A stretch of DNA of 34,085 bases, taken from NCBI RefSeq assembly GCF_004377485.1, contig NZ_SNTY01000022.1, forward strand, positions 1 to 34,085, written 5' to 3'. The notes under the pieces were generated by a model. It was given only the letters and a program-made list of their open reading frames with translations, made no database searches and was not told where the DNA came from. Position numbers and translations under genes: made by a program. Source of the DNA: Alkanindiges illinoisensis (GTDB taxonomy: Bacteria > Pseudomonadota > Gammaproteobacteria > Pseudomonadales > Moraxellaceae). This document shows positions 8,617-16,285 of this stretch, piece after piece; positions within the stretch are counted from its first letter, which is position 1; each line of letters opens with the position of its first letter.

Positions 8617-8645
8617 AGCCTTAAGTCACTGCTTAAGGCTTTTTT
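8617..8645 (+). terminator. intrinsic terminator of trpS
   Basis: AGCCTTAAG (8617-8625) and CTTAAGGCT (8632-8640) form a perfect 9-bp stem with a 6-nt loop, followed by five T. It lies 28 bases past the trpS stop. Confidence 0.9.
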
Positions 8646-8715
8646 ATTTATTTTACTATTAGCTCTTAAATCTTAAGCTATAGCACCATTTCCCAACTAT
8701 ACAGATCATTATCAT

Positions 8716-8729
8716 TATGTTATAACATA
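8716..8729. promoter_or_regulatory. Zur-box-like palindrome upstream of the L36 paralogue
   Basis: TATGTTATAACATA is a perfect 14-bp palindrome centred 35 bases before the rpmJ ATG at 8757. It carries the GTTATA...TATAAC core typical of proteobacterial Zur operators. Its own TATAAC could double as the -10 element, so bound repressor would block RNA polymerase. Function is inferred from motif shape and the gene it precedes. Confidence 0.7.
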
Positions 8730-8756
8730 TCCAATGAAAAAATTTGAGTATGCATC

Positions 8757-8882
8757 ATGCAGGTTTTATCTTCCTTAAAAAGTGCCAAAAAACGTCATGC
8801 TAACTGTCAGGTGGTTCGTCGCCGTGGCAAGCTATATGTGATTTGCAAAAGCAACCCGCGCTTTAAGGCACGGCAGGGTTAA
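8757..8882 (+). CDS. rpmJ: ribosomal protein L36, zinc-free (C-minus) paralogue
   Basis: A 41-residue basic protein, [17 protein letters not shown] then [19 protein letters not shown] and KARQG, matching the YkgO/RpmJ2 form of the large-subunit protein L36. The zinc-binding form has CxxC, a later Cys and a His. Here the first Cys of the ribbon is missing, only Cys17 and Cys30 remain, and the His position is replaced, so no zinc can be held in the usual way. Such C-minus paralogues replace the zinc protein under zinc starvation and are commonly repressed by Zur, which fits the palindrome at 8716-8729. A zinc-type L36 should be encoded elsewhere, in the ribosomal-protein operon. The start is ATG at 8757, behind a weak purine stretch. 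Confidence 0.93.
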   Translation: MQVLSSLKSAKKRHANCQVVRRRGKLYVICKSNPRFKARQG

Positions 8883-8898
8883 AACGCCAGTTGAAATG

Positions 8899-8930
8899 AG
8901 CAGCTCGCTTTTGAATACGGGCTGTTTGAA
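8899..8930 (+). terminator. probable terminator of the L36 paralogue
   Basis: AGCAGCTCG (8899-8907) pairs with CGGGCTGTT (8918-8926) through nine pairs, two of them G-U, around a 10-nt loop. It lies 17 bases after the stop. The T-tract is poor (TGAATTATT), so efficiency is uncertain. Confidence 0.4.
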
Positions 8931-8995
8931 TTATTGGTAATATAAAAATTAATCATTGCCAGATTTTGGATTTAATGCCTAGGTTGTTTATTTAT

Positions 8996-10213
8996 TTACT
9001 GCTTGTCTAATGGCTGTTTATCAAGCTTTAGGGAAATCATTAACATTACCAGCCCACCAATACTTAAGCCAACTCCTACCCAAATTGGCGCAAGCCAGCC
9101 ATAGCCAGCACTAATCACCATACTGCCCAGCCATGCTCCTTGTGCATTGGCAATGTTAAAGGCCGAATGATTTAATGAAGCTGCCAGTGTTTGCGCCTGA
9201 CCCGCCACATCCATCAGGCGGGTTTGCAAGGCTGGCCCCAGTGCCATGCCAGTTGCGCCCATTAAAAATAGCGCTATCAATGCACTGTAAAAATTTTGCA
9301 TCATAAAGGGGGCAATGGTAAAAGCTGCAATCATGCTAAACACAATGCTGTACAGGGCTTTTTTCATGCCGCGATCAGCCAGCCAGCCACCAACCAGACC
9401 GCCACTGACCATGCCCAGGCCCCACACGGCCAACGCTACAGGCACATAGCGGATGCTGACCTGGGTATAATGGGTCAGCAGGGGTGACACAAAGGTATAC
9501 ACCGAAAATAATCCGCCAAAACCAATCGCGGCAATGCCCAGTGTTAGCCACATCTGGCGGTTTTTTAGGCCTGCCAGTTCGGTTTGTATACTGGCATTGG
9601 TAGCTATGGCTATTTTGGGTAAAGTTACGCTAATGGCCAAAATGGTGAGTGCGCCAATTGCGGCGGCAAACATAAAGCCACTACGCCAGCCCAGATGCTG
9701 CCCTAGCCATGTAGCAAAGGGCACGCCAATCACGGTGGCAATGGTCAGGCCCAGCATCACATGCGCCACCGCCTGTGCGCGTCTGGCAGGTCCGGCCAGC
9801 GTGGCAGCCACCAGCGCAGCCACACCAAAATAAGCGCCATGTGGCAGGCCAGCAATAAAGCGCGAAATCACCAGACTATTAAAATCCGGTGCAAAGGCAG
9901 TGGCCGCGTTGCCCACGGTAAAGAACAGCATCAGTGCCAGCAATAGGCCTTTGCGTGGCACGCGAGCACACATAATGGCAATGACTGGCGCACCAACCAC
10001 AACCCCGAGCGCATAGGCGCTAATCATGTGGCCTGCCACCGGTACCGTAACGCCAACACCCTGTGCAATTTCCTGAATCAGCCCCATTGCCACAAATTCA
10101 GTAGTACCAATCCCAAAACCACCCAGCGCTAGCGCAACAATCACCCACAGTAATGAATAACCAGAACGCTTGGAAGCAGAATGCATCAGTTGGGGCGAAT
10201 TTAAACTCGACAT
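8996..10213 (-). CDS. MFS transporter of the AraJ/YdhP type
   Basis: A 405-residue, twelve-helix inner-membrane exporter. After a polar N-terminus of about 18 residues it has LGGFGIGTTEFVAMGLIQEI in helix 1, which is characteristic of the AraJ/YdhP/YdeA subgroup of DHA1 drug:proton antiporters. Later segments such as SRFIAGLPHGAYFGVAALVA (helix 4) and GVPFATWLGQHLGWR (helix 5, motif C region with the conserved G-P) agree. Substrates of relatives include sugars, arabinose derivatives and drugs; none can be assigned here. The ATG (MSSLNS) follows a GAG at suitable spacing. It converges on the L36 gene and is divergent from pgaB. Confidence 0.87.
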   Translation of the reverse strand: MSSLNSPQLMHSASKRSGYSLLWVIVALALGGFGIGTTEFVAMGLIQEIAQGVGVTVPVAGHMISAYALGVVVGAPVIAIMCARVPRKGLLLALMLFFTVGNAATAFAPDFNSLVISRFIAGLPHGAYFGVAALVAATLAGPARRAQAVAHVMLGLTIATVIGVPFATWLGQHLGWRSGFMFAAAIGALTILAISVTLPKIAIATNASIQTELAGLKNRQMWLTLGIAAIGFGGLFSVYTFVSPLLTHYTQVSIRYVPVALAVWGLGMVSGGLVGGWLADRGMKKALYSIVFSMIAAFTIAPFMMQNFYSALIALFLMGATGMALGPALQTRLMDVAGQAQTLAASLNHSAFNIANAQGAWLGSMVISAGYGWLAPIWVGVGLSIGGLVMLMISLKLDKQPLDKQ

Positions 10214-10591
10214 AAAAGACTCAACATCAGACAGGTAATTGCAAGGCTATCAGGTTTATATTAAGGGCTTAATTATAAGGCAACTGCTGGATTGGAATCC
10301 CTCTATTGTTTAACCAAACTACATTTTTTAGCTTATAAATTAAAAATAGTTAACATTAGAATTTTAATGGGCTTTAGCAGCCTTAAACCCTTCGCTGGAA
10401 AAATTACGATAAAGTAGCGATTTCTTCAAAAATTCATCATTATTTTTCAGTGCTTGGGTATATGATGCGCTCATTCATTGCATGGTTTTACTGGCTAACT
10501 GATTTGCAGTATCTCCAATCCTGATGCCCCTGGCGTTTTATTCACCTGCGATGTTGCAGCTTGGTGATTTTTGTCTTTTTGAGTGTGTCTT
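10214..10591. other. intergenic region between divergent MFS gene and pgaB
   Basis: About 380 bases, A/T-rich on the MFS side. It should contain both divergent promoters. I see only weak -10-like AT stretches (for example around 10335-10345) and no strong dyad, repeat or coding frame. No clear operator for pga control is visible. Confidence 0.4.
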
Positions 10592-12601
10592 ATGACGCGG
10601 CTTTTATCTTTTTTGTCGGTGGTGCTGTGTGTTGCTTTTATGGTGCCCAGCTATGCCAAACCCATTGCTTCAAACCAGACTTTTAATAAATCATTTGTTG
10701 CCATGCCTGCCGAACTAACCATTATTGGCTACCATGAAATTGCAGCTCCGCAGCAAGCCCTGATTCCCGATTATGCTGTTACTCCGCAGCAGTTTGAACA
10801 ACAGGTACTGTGGCTAAAAAACCATGGTTTCCACTTTGTTAGCATGGATGATGTGCTGGCAGCGCGTGCGGGTAAAAAGCCACTTCCGGCCAAGGCGGTG
10901 TTGCTGAGCTTTGATGACGGCTATACGTCGTTTTATCAGCATGCTTATCCGCTGATCAAGCATTACAGGATTCCGGTGGTGCTTGCACTGGTGGGCAACT
11001 GGTTATTGCCAGAAGGCAATCAGCCGGTGGATTTTGATGGCAAGACCATTAGCCGCAACAGCATGTTTAGCTGGGCCCAATTGCGCGAGATGAGTGATAG
11101 CGGTCTGGTGGAAATTGCCAGCCACACTTATGACCTGCATGATGGCATTCTGGCCAATCCACAGGGCAATATGCAGCCTGCTGTTACCGCGCGCCTGTAT
11201 GATCCAGCCACAAAAACCTATGAACCAGATCAGGCCTACCGGATACGTTTGTATAATGACTTTAAGGCCAACAATGATTTATTCATCAAGCATGGCCTGA
11301 AAAAACCGCGCATTATGGTCTGGCCCTATGGACGCTATAACACTGTTGCGCTGGACATAGCCAGCCAGTTGGGCATGCCGATTACCTTTACGCTGGATGA
11401 CGGGCCAAACCTGCCCTCCACCCCGCTTTCTGCACTGCGCCGCATTCTGGTAGACCGCAGCATGACTCCCAGTGATCTGGGCCATGAAATCAGCATTCGT
11501 GAGCAACAGCTCACCGATAATAACCGTGCGCAGAAAATTATGCATGTGGATCTGGATTATATTTATGACCCCGACCCGGACCAGCAGGAACGCAACCTGG
11601 GCCATTTGCTGGACCGGATTGCAGCCATGCATGTCAATACCGTGTACCTGCAAGCTTTTTCCGATCCGGATGCCAATGGCTCAGCCGATATGGTGTATTT
11701 TCCCAATCGGCATTTGCCGATGCGGGCAGACCTGTTTAACCGGGTTGCCTGGCAAATCCGTACCCGCACACAGGTGAAACGCGTGTATGCGTGGATGCCT
11801 TTGCTGGCATGGGAGCTGCCGGACAGTGACCCTGCCTCAAAAGACATTGTGGTCACTGAACAAGGTAAGGACAGCCAGCATTTGAATATGGGCTACCATC
11901 GCCTGTCGCCATTTTCAGCACTGGCCCGGCAAACCATTAGCGAGATTTATCAGGATCTGGCCAAGTCTGTCCCGTTTGATGGCATCCTGTTCCATGATGA
12001 TGTCACCATGTCGGATTATGAAGATGACAGTCCCAAGGCCAAAGCACAATATGCCGCATGGGGCTTGCCGGATGACTTGAATGCTATTCGCGGCAATGAT
12101 GCCCTGCTGCAAAAATGGACAGCGCTTAAAACCCAGACTTTGGATGAATTTGCCTTGTCACTGGCCGCAGAAGTGCGCAAGCAACAGCCCTGCCTGCTAA
12201 CTGCTCGTAACCTGTATGCACAAGTTGCGCTCAAGGCCTATGCCGAAAACTGGTATGCGCAGTCACTGGAAAACTCCCTGCGCGATTATGATTTTACTGC
12301 CATCATGGCCATGCCTTATATGGAACAGGTTAAAGATCCGGATGCGTTTTACAGCAGTATCGTCAAGCGGGTCAAAAGCTATCCTGAGGGGCTGAAAAAA
12401 ACCGTGTTTGAACTTCAGGCAACCGACTGGCGCAGCAATACGCCCGTGTCTTCGGATGAACTGGCTACCACCATTAGCAAATTGTACTTACAAGGTGTGC
12501 GCCACGTGGGCTATTACCCGGATGACCCAATCAAGGACCACCCGGACCCAGCCGTCCTGCGCCGGGTATTTGACAGTAAAACCAGTGCAGCCCTGCCCTA
12601 A
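10592..12601 (+). CDS. pgaB: PgaB, poly-beta-1,6-N-acetylglucosamine N-deacetylase/hydrolase
   Basis: Partly deacetylates PNAG in the periplasm so that PgaA can export it. From ATG at 10592 the protein has 669 residues, the usual PgaB length. A nine-base-longer GTG start is less likely. Residues 1-23 are a signal peptide ending PSYA-KP. The N-terminal CE4 deacetylase domain shows YHEI (47-50), SFDDG at 106-110 with metal Asp109, SHTYDLH at 177-183 with metal His178 and His183, and WPYGRYN around 244-250. The C-terminal glycosidase-like domain (about 315-669) has the FHDD motif at 467-470, followed by SDYED. E. coli PgaB is a lipoprotein; here the only nearby Cys (VVLC) is not a proper lipobox, so the protein may be soluble. 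It leads the rightward pgaB-pgaC-pgaD operon. Confidence 0.94.
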   Translation: MTRLLSFLSVVLCVAFMVPSYAKPIASNQTFNKSFVAMPAELTIIGYHEIAAPQQALIPDYAVTPQQFEQQVLWLKNHGFHFVSMDDVLAARAGKKPLPAKAVLLSFDDGYTSFYQHAYPLIKHYRIPVVLALVGNWLLPEGNQPVDFDGKTISRNSMFSWAQLREMSDSGLVEIASHTYDLHDGILANPQGNMQPAVTARLYDPATKTYEPDQAYRIRLYNDFKANNDLFIKHGLKKPRIMVWPYGRYNTVALDIASQLGMPITFTLDDGPNLPSTPLSALRRILVDRSMTPSDLGHEISIREQQLTDNNRAQKIMHVDLDYIYDPDPDQQERNLGHLLDRIAAMHVNTVYLQAFSDPDANGSADMVYFPNRHLPMRADLFNRVAWQIRTRTQVKRVYAWMPLLAWELPDSDPASKDIVVTEQGKDSQHLNMGYHRLSPFSALARQTISEIYQDLAKSVPFDGILFHDDVTMSDYEDDSPKAKAQYAAWGLPDDLNAIRGNDALLQKWTALKTQTLDEFALSLAAEVRKQQPCLLTARNLYAQVALKAYAENWYAQSLENSLRDYDFTAIMAMPYMEQVKDPDAFYSSIVKRVKSYPEGLKKTVFELQATDWRSNTPVSSDELATTISKLYLQGVRHVGYYPDDPIKDHPDPAVLRRVFDSKTSAALP

Positions 12602-12614
12602 AAGGTAATGTCCA

Positions 12615-13883
12615 ATGCTTAGTCACCTTGAACATCTTTGGCAGTTGCTGCTGGGTTTTGTGTTTTATTATCCATTGTTCATGTCGTATTTATGGATGAT
12701 GGGTGCGCTGCTGTTTTACCGGCGCGAACGCAAGGAACCACCCTACCAGACACCACCTGTGCTGGAACAGCCACCCGCGGTGAGTGTGCTGATTCCCTGC
12801 TTTAACGAAGGTGATAATGCCGAAGAAACCATCCGGCATGCACTGGCGCTGCAATATCCGGATTTTGAGGTAATTGCCATTAACGATGGCAGTAGTGACA
12901 ACACTGCCGACGTGCTTAACCGGCTGGCAGCCCAGTATGACAAGCTCAAGGTCGTGCATCTGGCACGTAATCAGGGCAAGGCAATGGCACTCCAGGCAGG
13001 CAGTTTGCTGGCCAGAGCCGAGTACCTGATTGGTATTGACGGTGATGCCCTGCTTGACCCGCATGCCGCCCACTGGATGGTGCGTCATTTTGTCAAAGAC
13101 CCAACTTTGGCAGCCGTGACGGGCAATCCACGAATTCGTACCCGCACTACCCTGCTGGGCAAGATTCAGGTGGGTGAGTTTTCGTCCATTGTCGGCATGA
13201 TCAAGCGGGCACAGCGCAGTTTTGGCCGCCTGTTTACTGTGTCAGGCGTGATTACTGCCTTTCGCAAAAGTGCTGTGCACGATGTGGGCTACTGGTCTGC
13301 GGACATGCTCACCGAAGATATTGACATTACCTGGAAACTGCAACGCGCAGGCTGGGATATCCAGTTTGAACCCAATGCACTGGTGTGGATTCTGATGCCG
13401 GAAACCCTGCTTGGCTTATGGAAACAGCGCTTACGCTGGGCCATGGGTGGTGCACAGGTACTGCTGAAAAATCTGGATGTGTTCTTTAAGTCCAACCAGA
13501 ACTTCCTGTGGCCGCTGATGCTGGAGCTTTGCTTATCGCTAGTCTGGTCATACCTGATGCTGCTGGTGGCTGTGCTGTGGTTACTGAGCTTTATCCTGCC
13601 CGTGCACACTTTGCCACGGGTTGGCTCACCCTTTGTTCCTAATGGGACTGGTGTGTTTTTGGGAGCAACCTGCCTGCTGCAATTTGCCTTAAGTAAATGG
13701 ATGGACAGCCGCTACGAAACGCGCCTTGGCCGCAACTATTACTGGATGATCTGGTATCCATTGGTATTCTGGATGATTAATATTTGCTCTACCATTGTGG
13801 CCTTTCCTAAAGTATTATTACGCCGCGAGGGTAAACGGGCACGCTGGGTTAGCCCAGACCGTGGTGTTAGACCCTCTCAATAA
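12615..13883 (+). CDS. pgaC: PgaC copy 1, PNAG synthase glycosyltransferase
   Basis: A processive family-2 glycosyltransferase of 422 residues that polymerises GlcNAc from UDP-GlcNAc at the inner membrane and needs PgaD. A helix at about 11-35 precedes the catalytic domain, and three or more helices follow from about 300. Seen: VSVLIPCFNEG (56-66), NDGSSD (90-95), IDGDA (141-145), TEDID (233-237, catalytic Asp) and QRLRW (271-275). After QRLRW the sequence is AMGG, where E. coli PgaC and copy 2 have AQGG. The start ATG lies 13 bases past the pgaB stop, with AAGG upstream. It is one of two synthase genes in the locus; the two proteins align end to end but differ throughout, so they are not a recent duplication. 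Confidence 0.93.
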   Translation: MLSHLEHLWQLLLGFVFYYPLFMSYLWMMGALLFYRRERKEPPYQTPPVLEQPPAVSVLIPCFNEGDNAEETIRHALALQYPDFEVIAINDGSSDNTADVLNRLAAQYDKLKVVHLARNQGKAMALQAGSLLARAEYLIGIDGDALLDPHAAHWMVRHFVKDPTLAAVTGNPRIRTRTTLLGKIQVGEFSSIVGMIKRAQRSFGRLFTVSGVITAFRKSAVHDVGYWSADMLTEDIDITWKLQRAGWDIQFEPNALVWILMPETLLGLWKQRLRWAMGGAQVLLKNLDVFFKSNQNFLWPLMLELCLSLVWSYLMLLVAVLWLLSFILPVHTLPRVGSPFVPNGTGVFLGATCLLQFALSKWMDSRYETRLGRNYYWMIWYPLVFWMINICSTIVAFPKVLLRREGKRARWVSPDRGVRPSQ

Positions 13884-13898
13884 ATTATAGTGAATAGC

Positions 13899-14306
13899 AT
13901 GAATCACGCATTAATTATCGATGCCCGCCAGCAACTGCGCTGGCATCAGCGTTTATTTTCTGATACCTCAACCGCCATGATGTGGGGCATCTGGCTGCTG
14001 CTCTGGCGGCCTGTGCTGATTTTTACCTGGGTGATGAGTGTCAAACATCCAGCGGCATTGCTGCATTTCCTCAACATGGCCAGTTTTGAGGATTATATGA
14101 CTGCGCTATTTTCCGCAGTAGCTGCCTTATTGTTATGGAGCACACTTCCTTCCCATAAGGTTAAAAATCCGGTAGCACGCACCCTTGACGACTACGCCAG
14201 CCACTTTGGTATCCAGCCTGAACAAATTGAAGCGGGCCGCGCGCAAAGCATTTGTGTGGTACACCATGATGATCAGGGCAGAATTATCCGCATTGAATCG
14301 ACCTGA
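13899..14306 (+). CDS. pgaD: PgaD copy 1, PNAG synthase accessory subunit
   Basis: A small inner-membrane subunit that stabilises PgaC and, in E. coli, senses cyclic di-GMP with it. From ATG at 13899 the protein has 135 residues and starts MNHALIIDARQQ, close in style to the E. coli PgaD start. A GTG nine bases earlier is an alternative. Two hydrophobic helices lie at about 26-46 and 67-84. The cytoplasmic tail contains LDDYASHFGI, then a segment ending VVHHDDQGRIIRIE, matching the family's DYxxxLGI ... VHxxxxGxI pattern. It is the last gene of the pgaB-pgaC-pgaD unit and is followed by the terminator at 14322-14351. Confidence 0.85.
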   Translation: MNHALIIDARQQLRWHQRLFSDTSTAMMWGIWLLLWRPVLIFTWVMSVKHPAALLHFLNMASFEDYMTALFSAVAALLLWSTLPSHKVKNPVARTLDDYASHFGIQPEQIEAGRAQSICVVHHDDQGRIIRIEST

Positions 14307-14321
14307 TGCTTACATAACGTG

Positions 14322-14351
14322 TCCTGCCCTGCATCGGCAAGGCAGGATTTT
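14322..14351 (+). terminator. intrinsic terminator between the convergent pga units
   Basis: TCCTGCC (14322-14328) pairs with GGCAGGA (14341-14347), with TGC/GCA inside and one C-A mismatch, followed by four T. It suits the rightward pgaB-C-D transcript. The opposite strand lacks a T-run, so leftward transcripts are less well stopped here. Confidence 0.7.
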
Positions 14352-14377
14352 AGTAAAACAGCTTCTTAGTTGCGCAC

Positions 14378-14917
14378 TCAGTTTTTCTTATCCGGTTGGG
14401 CTACCTGCTCTAGCACAGGGAAAGCCATATCGACAATCTTGCCCTGACGGTCATAAAAAAATAAATTGACCTGCGCACCCTGTGCCTGCTCAACCATGTG
14501 AGTTTCAAGCTCGTAAAAATGTGCCATGTCACTGGGCTGAACATCCGGCATAGGATGGCGGCGCTCTTTGTTATAAAAGCGCAGGATATTATACGACGCC
14601 CATGCCAGCAGCATCAGTCCCAGAATCATGATCACCGCCACCAGACTGGTTAAATGCTGGCTAAAACCATGTTCATAATCGTGAACAATATACTGGTCAA
14701 ACCGGTGCCAGCCAAACCACCATGCCAGCAGGCTCAGCAAGGGAATAAACAGATACAGCCATACCATCAATCCTGCGGCTGCAAGCATGCCAAAAACGCC
14801 GCGTTGCGACCAGCTTTGCAAATCCGGACGGTCAATAAAGGCTGGCAACACCACGTTTTCATGTTTAAAGTTTTTATCCAGAATCGTTTCAATGCCCATC
14901 TTGTTCTCATTGCCCAT
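14378..14917 (-). CDS. pgaD: PgaD copy 2, PNAG synthase accessory subunit
   Basis: A 179-residue PgaD-type protein, about 45 longer than copy 1. The extra length is mainly an N-terminal cytoplasmic extension (ETILDKNFKHENVVLPAF, then IDRPDLQSW). Two helices lie at about 43-67 and 88-108. The tail keeps the family features: YNILRFYNKERR after helix 2, a SDMAHFYELE segment and VNLFFYDRQGKIVDM near the end. It is the last gene of the leftward pgaA-pgaC-pgaD unit, 51 bases after pgaC copy 2. The ATG follows GGTGAGAG; an inner ATG seven codons on (MGIETI) also has a GAG. Little sequence is shared with copy 1 beyond the fold pattern, which argues for old divergence or separate origin. Confidence 0.85.
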   Translation of the reverse strand: MGNENKMGIETILDKNFKHENVVLPAFIDRPDLQSWSQRGVFGMLAAAGLMVWLYLFIPLLSLLAWWFGWHRFDQYIVHDYEHGFSQHLTSLVAVIMILGLMLLAWASYNILRFYNKERRHPMPDVQPSDMAHFYELETHMVEQAQGAQVNLFFYDRQGKIVDMAFPVLEQVAQPDKKN

Positions 14918-14968
14918 TTTTCTCTCACCTAAGCCAGTTAAACGTTAAAATCTTAGTAAGCGATAAGG

Positions 14969-16246
14969 TTAAACACTGATACCACGGTCCGGACTTTCCC
15001 AGCGGGCACGTTTTTTCGAGCGCTTTAGCAATGCTTTAGGCAAGGCCACCACCGTGGTGAGCATGGACAAAATCCAGTACAACAATGGATACCAGATCAC
15101 CCAGATATAGTTGCGTAATATCCGGCCCTGATCATAACGGCGATCCATCCACAGGCTGATAAAAAACTGCACCAGACAGGTTACGCCCAGAAAAAGCCCA
15201 TAAACCTGCGGCAAAATGCTGGCCACATACCAGCTTTCCGGCAAGTCAACCACCAGGCCAGTAAAGTACAACATAAAAATAATCAGCATGGCATACGACC
15301 AGCCCACGCTCAGCAGGTATTCAAAGGCCACGCCCCAGAAACGGCGTGCTTTCCAGTGAAACAGTGCCTTGCCATATTTCAAGAGTACCTCAACCCCGCC
15401 CTGTGCCCAGCGCAAACGCTGGCTCCATAGGCCCTTCAGTGTTTCCGGCATATATAGGTAACACAATGCCTGCGCCTCATAGCGGATATCCCAGTGATCC
15501 AGTTGCAGGCGCCATGAAATATCAATGTCCTCGGTTACAATGTTTTCACTCCAGTAGCCCACCCGGTGCAATGCGGTTTTACGGAATCCGGCAATCGCAC
15601 CCGACACAGTGAAAATACGGCCATAGGTACGCTGTGCCCGCTTGATCAGACCAATAATGGACGAAAATTCGCCCACCTGAATCTTGCCCAGCAAACTGGA
15701 ACGGTTAATGATGCGCGGATTACCAGTCACTGCCCCCACCCGTGGGCCGCTCAGCAAATGATCCATCATCCAGTGCACGGTATACGGATGTAACAGGGCA
15801 TCACCGTCAATGCACACCAGGTATTCATATTTGCTTACCAGTGCGCCTGCCCGTAACGCAAATGCCTTGCCCTGATTATTGGTCAAATGCACAATGCGGA
15901 TTCTTGCATCCTGTTTGGCCAGTGCTTCAACAATCTGCTCGGTCTGGTCGGTGCTGCCATCATTAATCACAATGACTTCAATGTTGGGATAACGGGTGGC
16001 CAGCGCAAAACGGATGGTGTCTGTAACATGCTGCTCTTCGTTGTAGCAGGGAATTAAAATGCTACAACCCCGCGCAGTCTGGTCAAATTGTGGCAAGGCA
16101 GGACGACGTAATTCACGGCGTAAATAAAACCAGATGCCGCCAATGATCCACAGCCAGGCCATGAGCAAGGGATAGTAAAACGCAAAGGCAAATAGCGCAT
16201 TGCGCACCGATAAGTTTTGCAGCCAGTTCAGGGCATCAATCAACAT
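14969..16246 (-). CDS. pgaC: PgaC copy 2, PNAG synthase glycosyltransferase
   Basis: A 425-residue family-2 glycosyltransferase with the same architecture as copy 1: an N-terminal helix (about 18-42), a catalytic domain, then C-terminal helices from about 310. Seen: CSILIPCYNEE (61-71), NDGSTD (95-100), IDGDA (146-150), TEDID (238-242) and QRLRWAQGG (276-284). The last has the canonical AQGG that copy 1 lacks. All catalytic residues are present, so both synthases look active. The gene lies 39 bases downstream of pgaA on the same strand and 51 bases upstream of pgaD copy 2, forming a pgaA-C-D operon that lacks its own pgaB. Confidence 0.94.
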   Translation of the reverse strand: MLIDALNWLQNLSVRNALFAFAFYYPLLMAWLWIIGGIWFYLRRELRRPALPQFDQTARGCSILIPCYNEEQHVTDTIRFALATRYPNIEVIVINDGSTDQTEQIVEALAKQDARIRIVHLTNNQGKAFALRAGALVSKYEYLVCIDGDALLHPYTVHWMMDHLLSGPRVGAVTGNPRIINRSSLLGKIQVGEFSSIIGLIKRAQRTYGRIFTVSGAIAGFRKTALHRVGYWSENIVTEDIDISWRLQLDHWDIRYEAQALCYLYMPETLKGLWSQRLRWAQGGVEVLLKYGKALFHWKARRFWGVAFEYLLSVGWSYAMLIIFMLYFTGLVVDLPESWYVASILPQVYGLFLGVTCLVQFFISLWMDRRYDQGRILRNYIWVIWYPLLYWILSMLTTVVALPKALLKRSKKRARWESPDRGISV

Positions 16247-16285
16247 AGGTCATACTCGATAAATAGTTTTTATTGTGATTATTCA

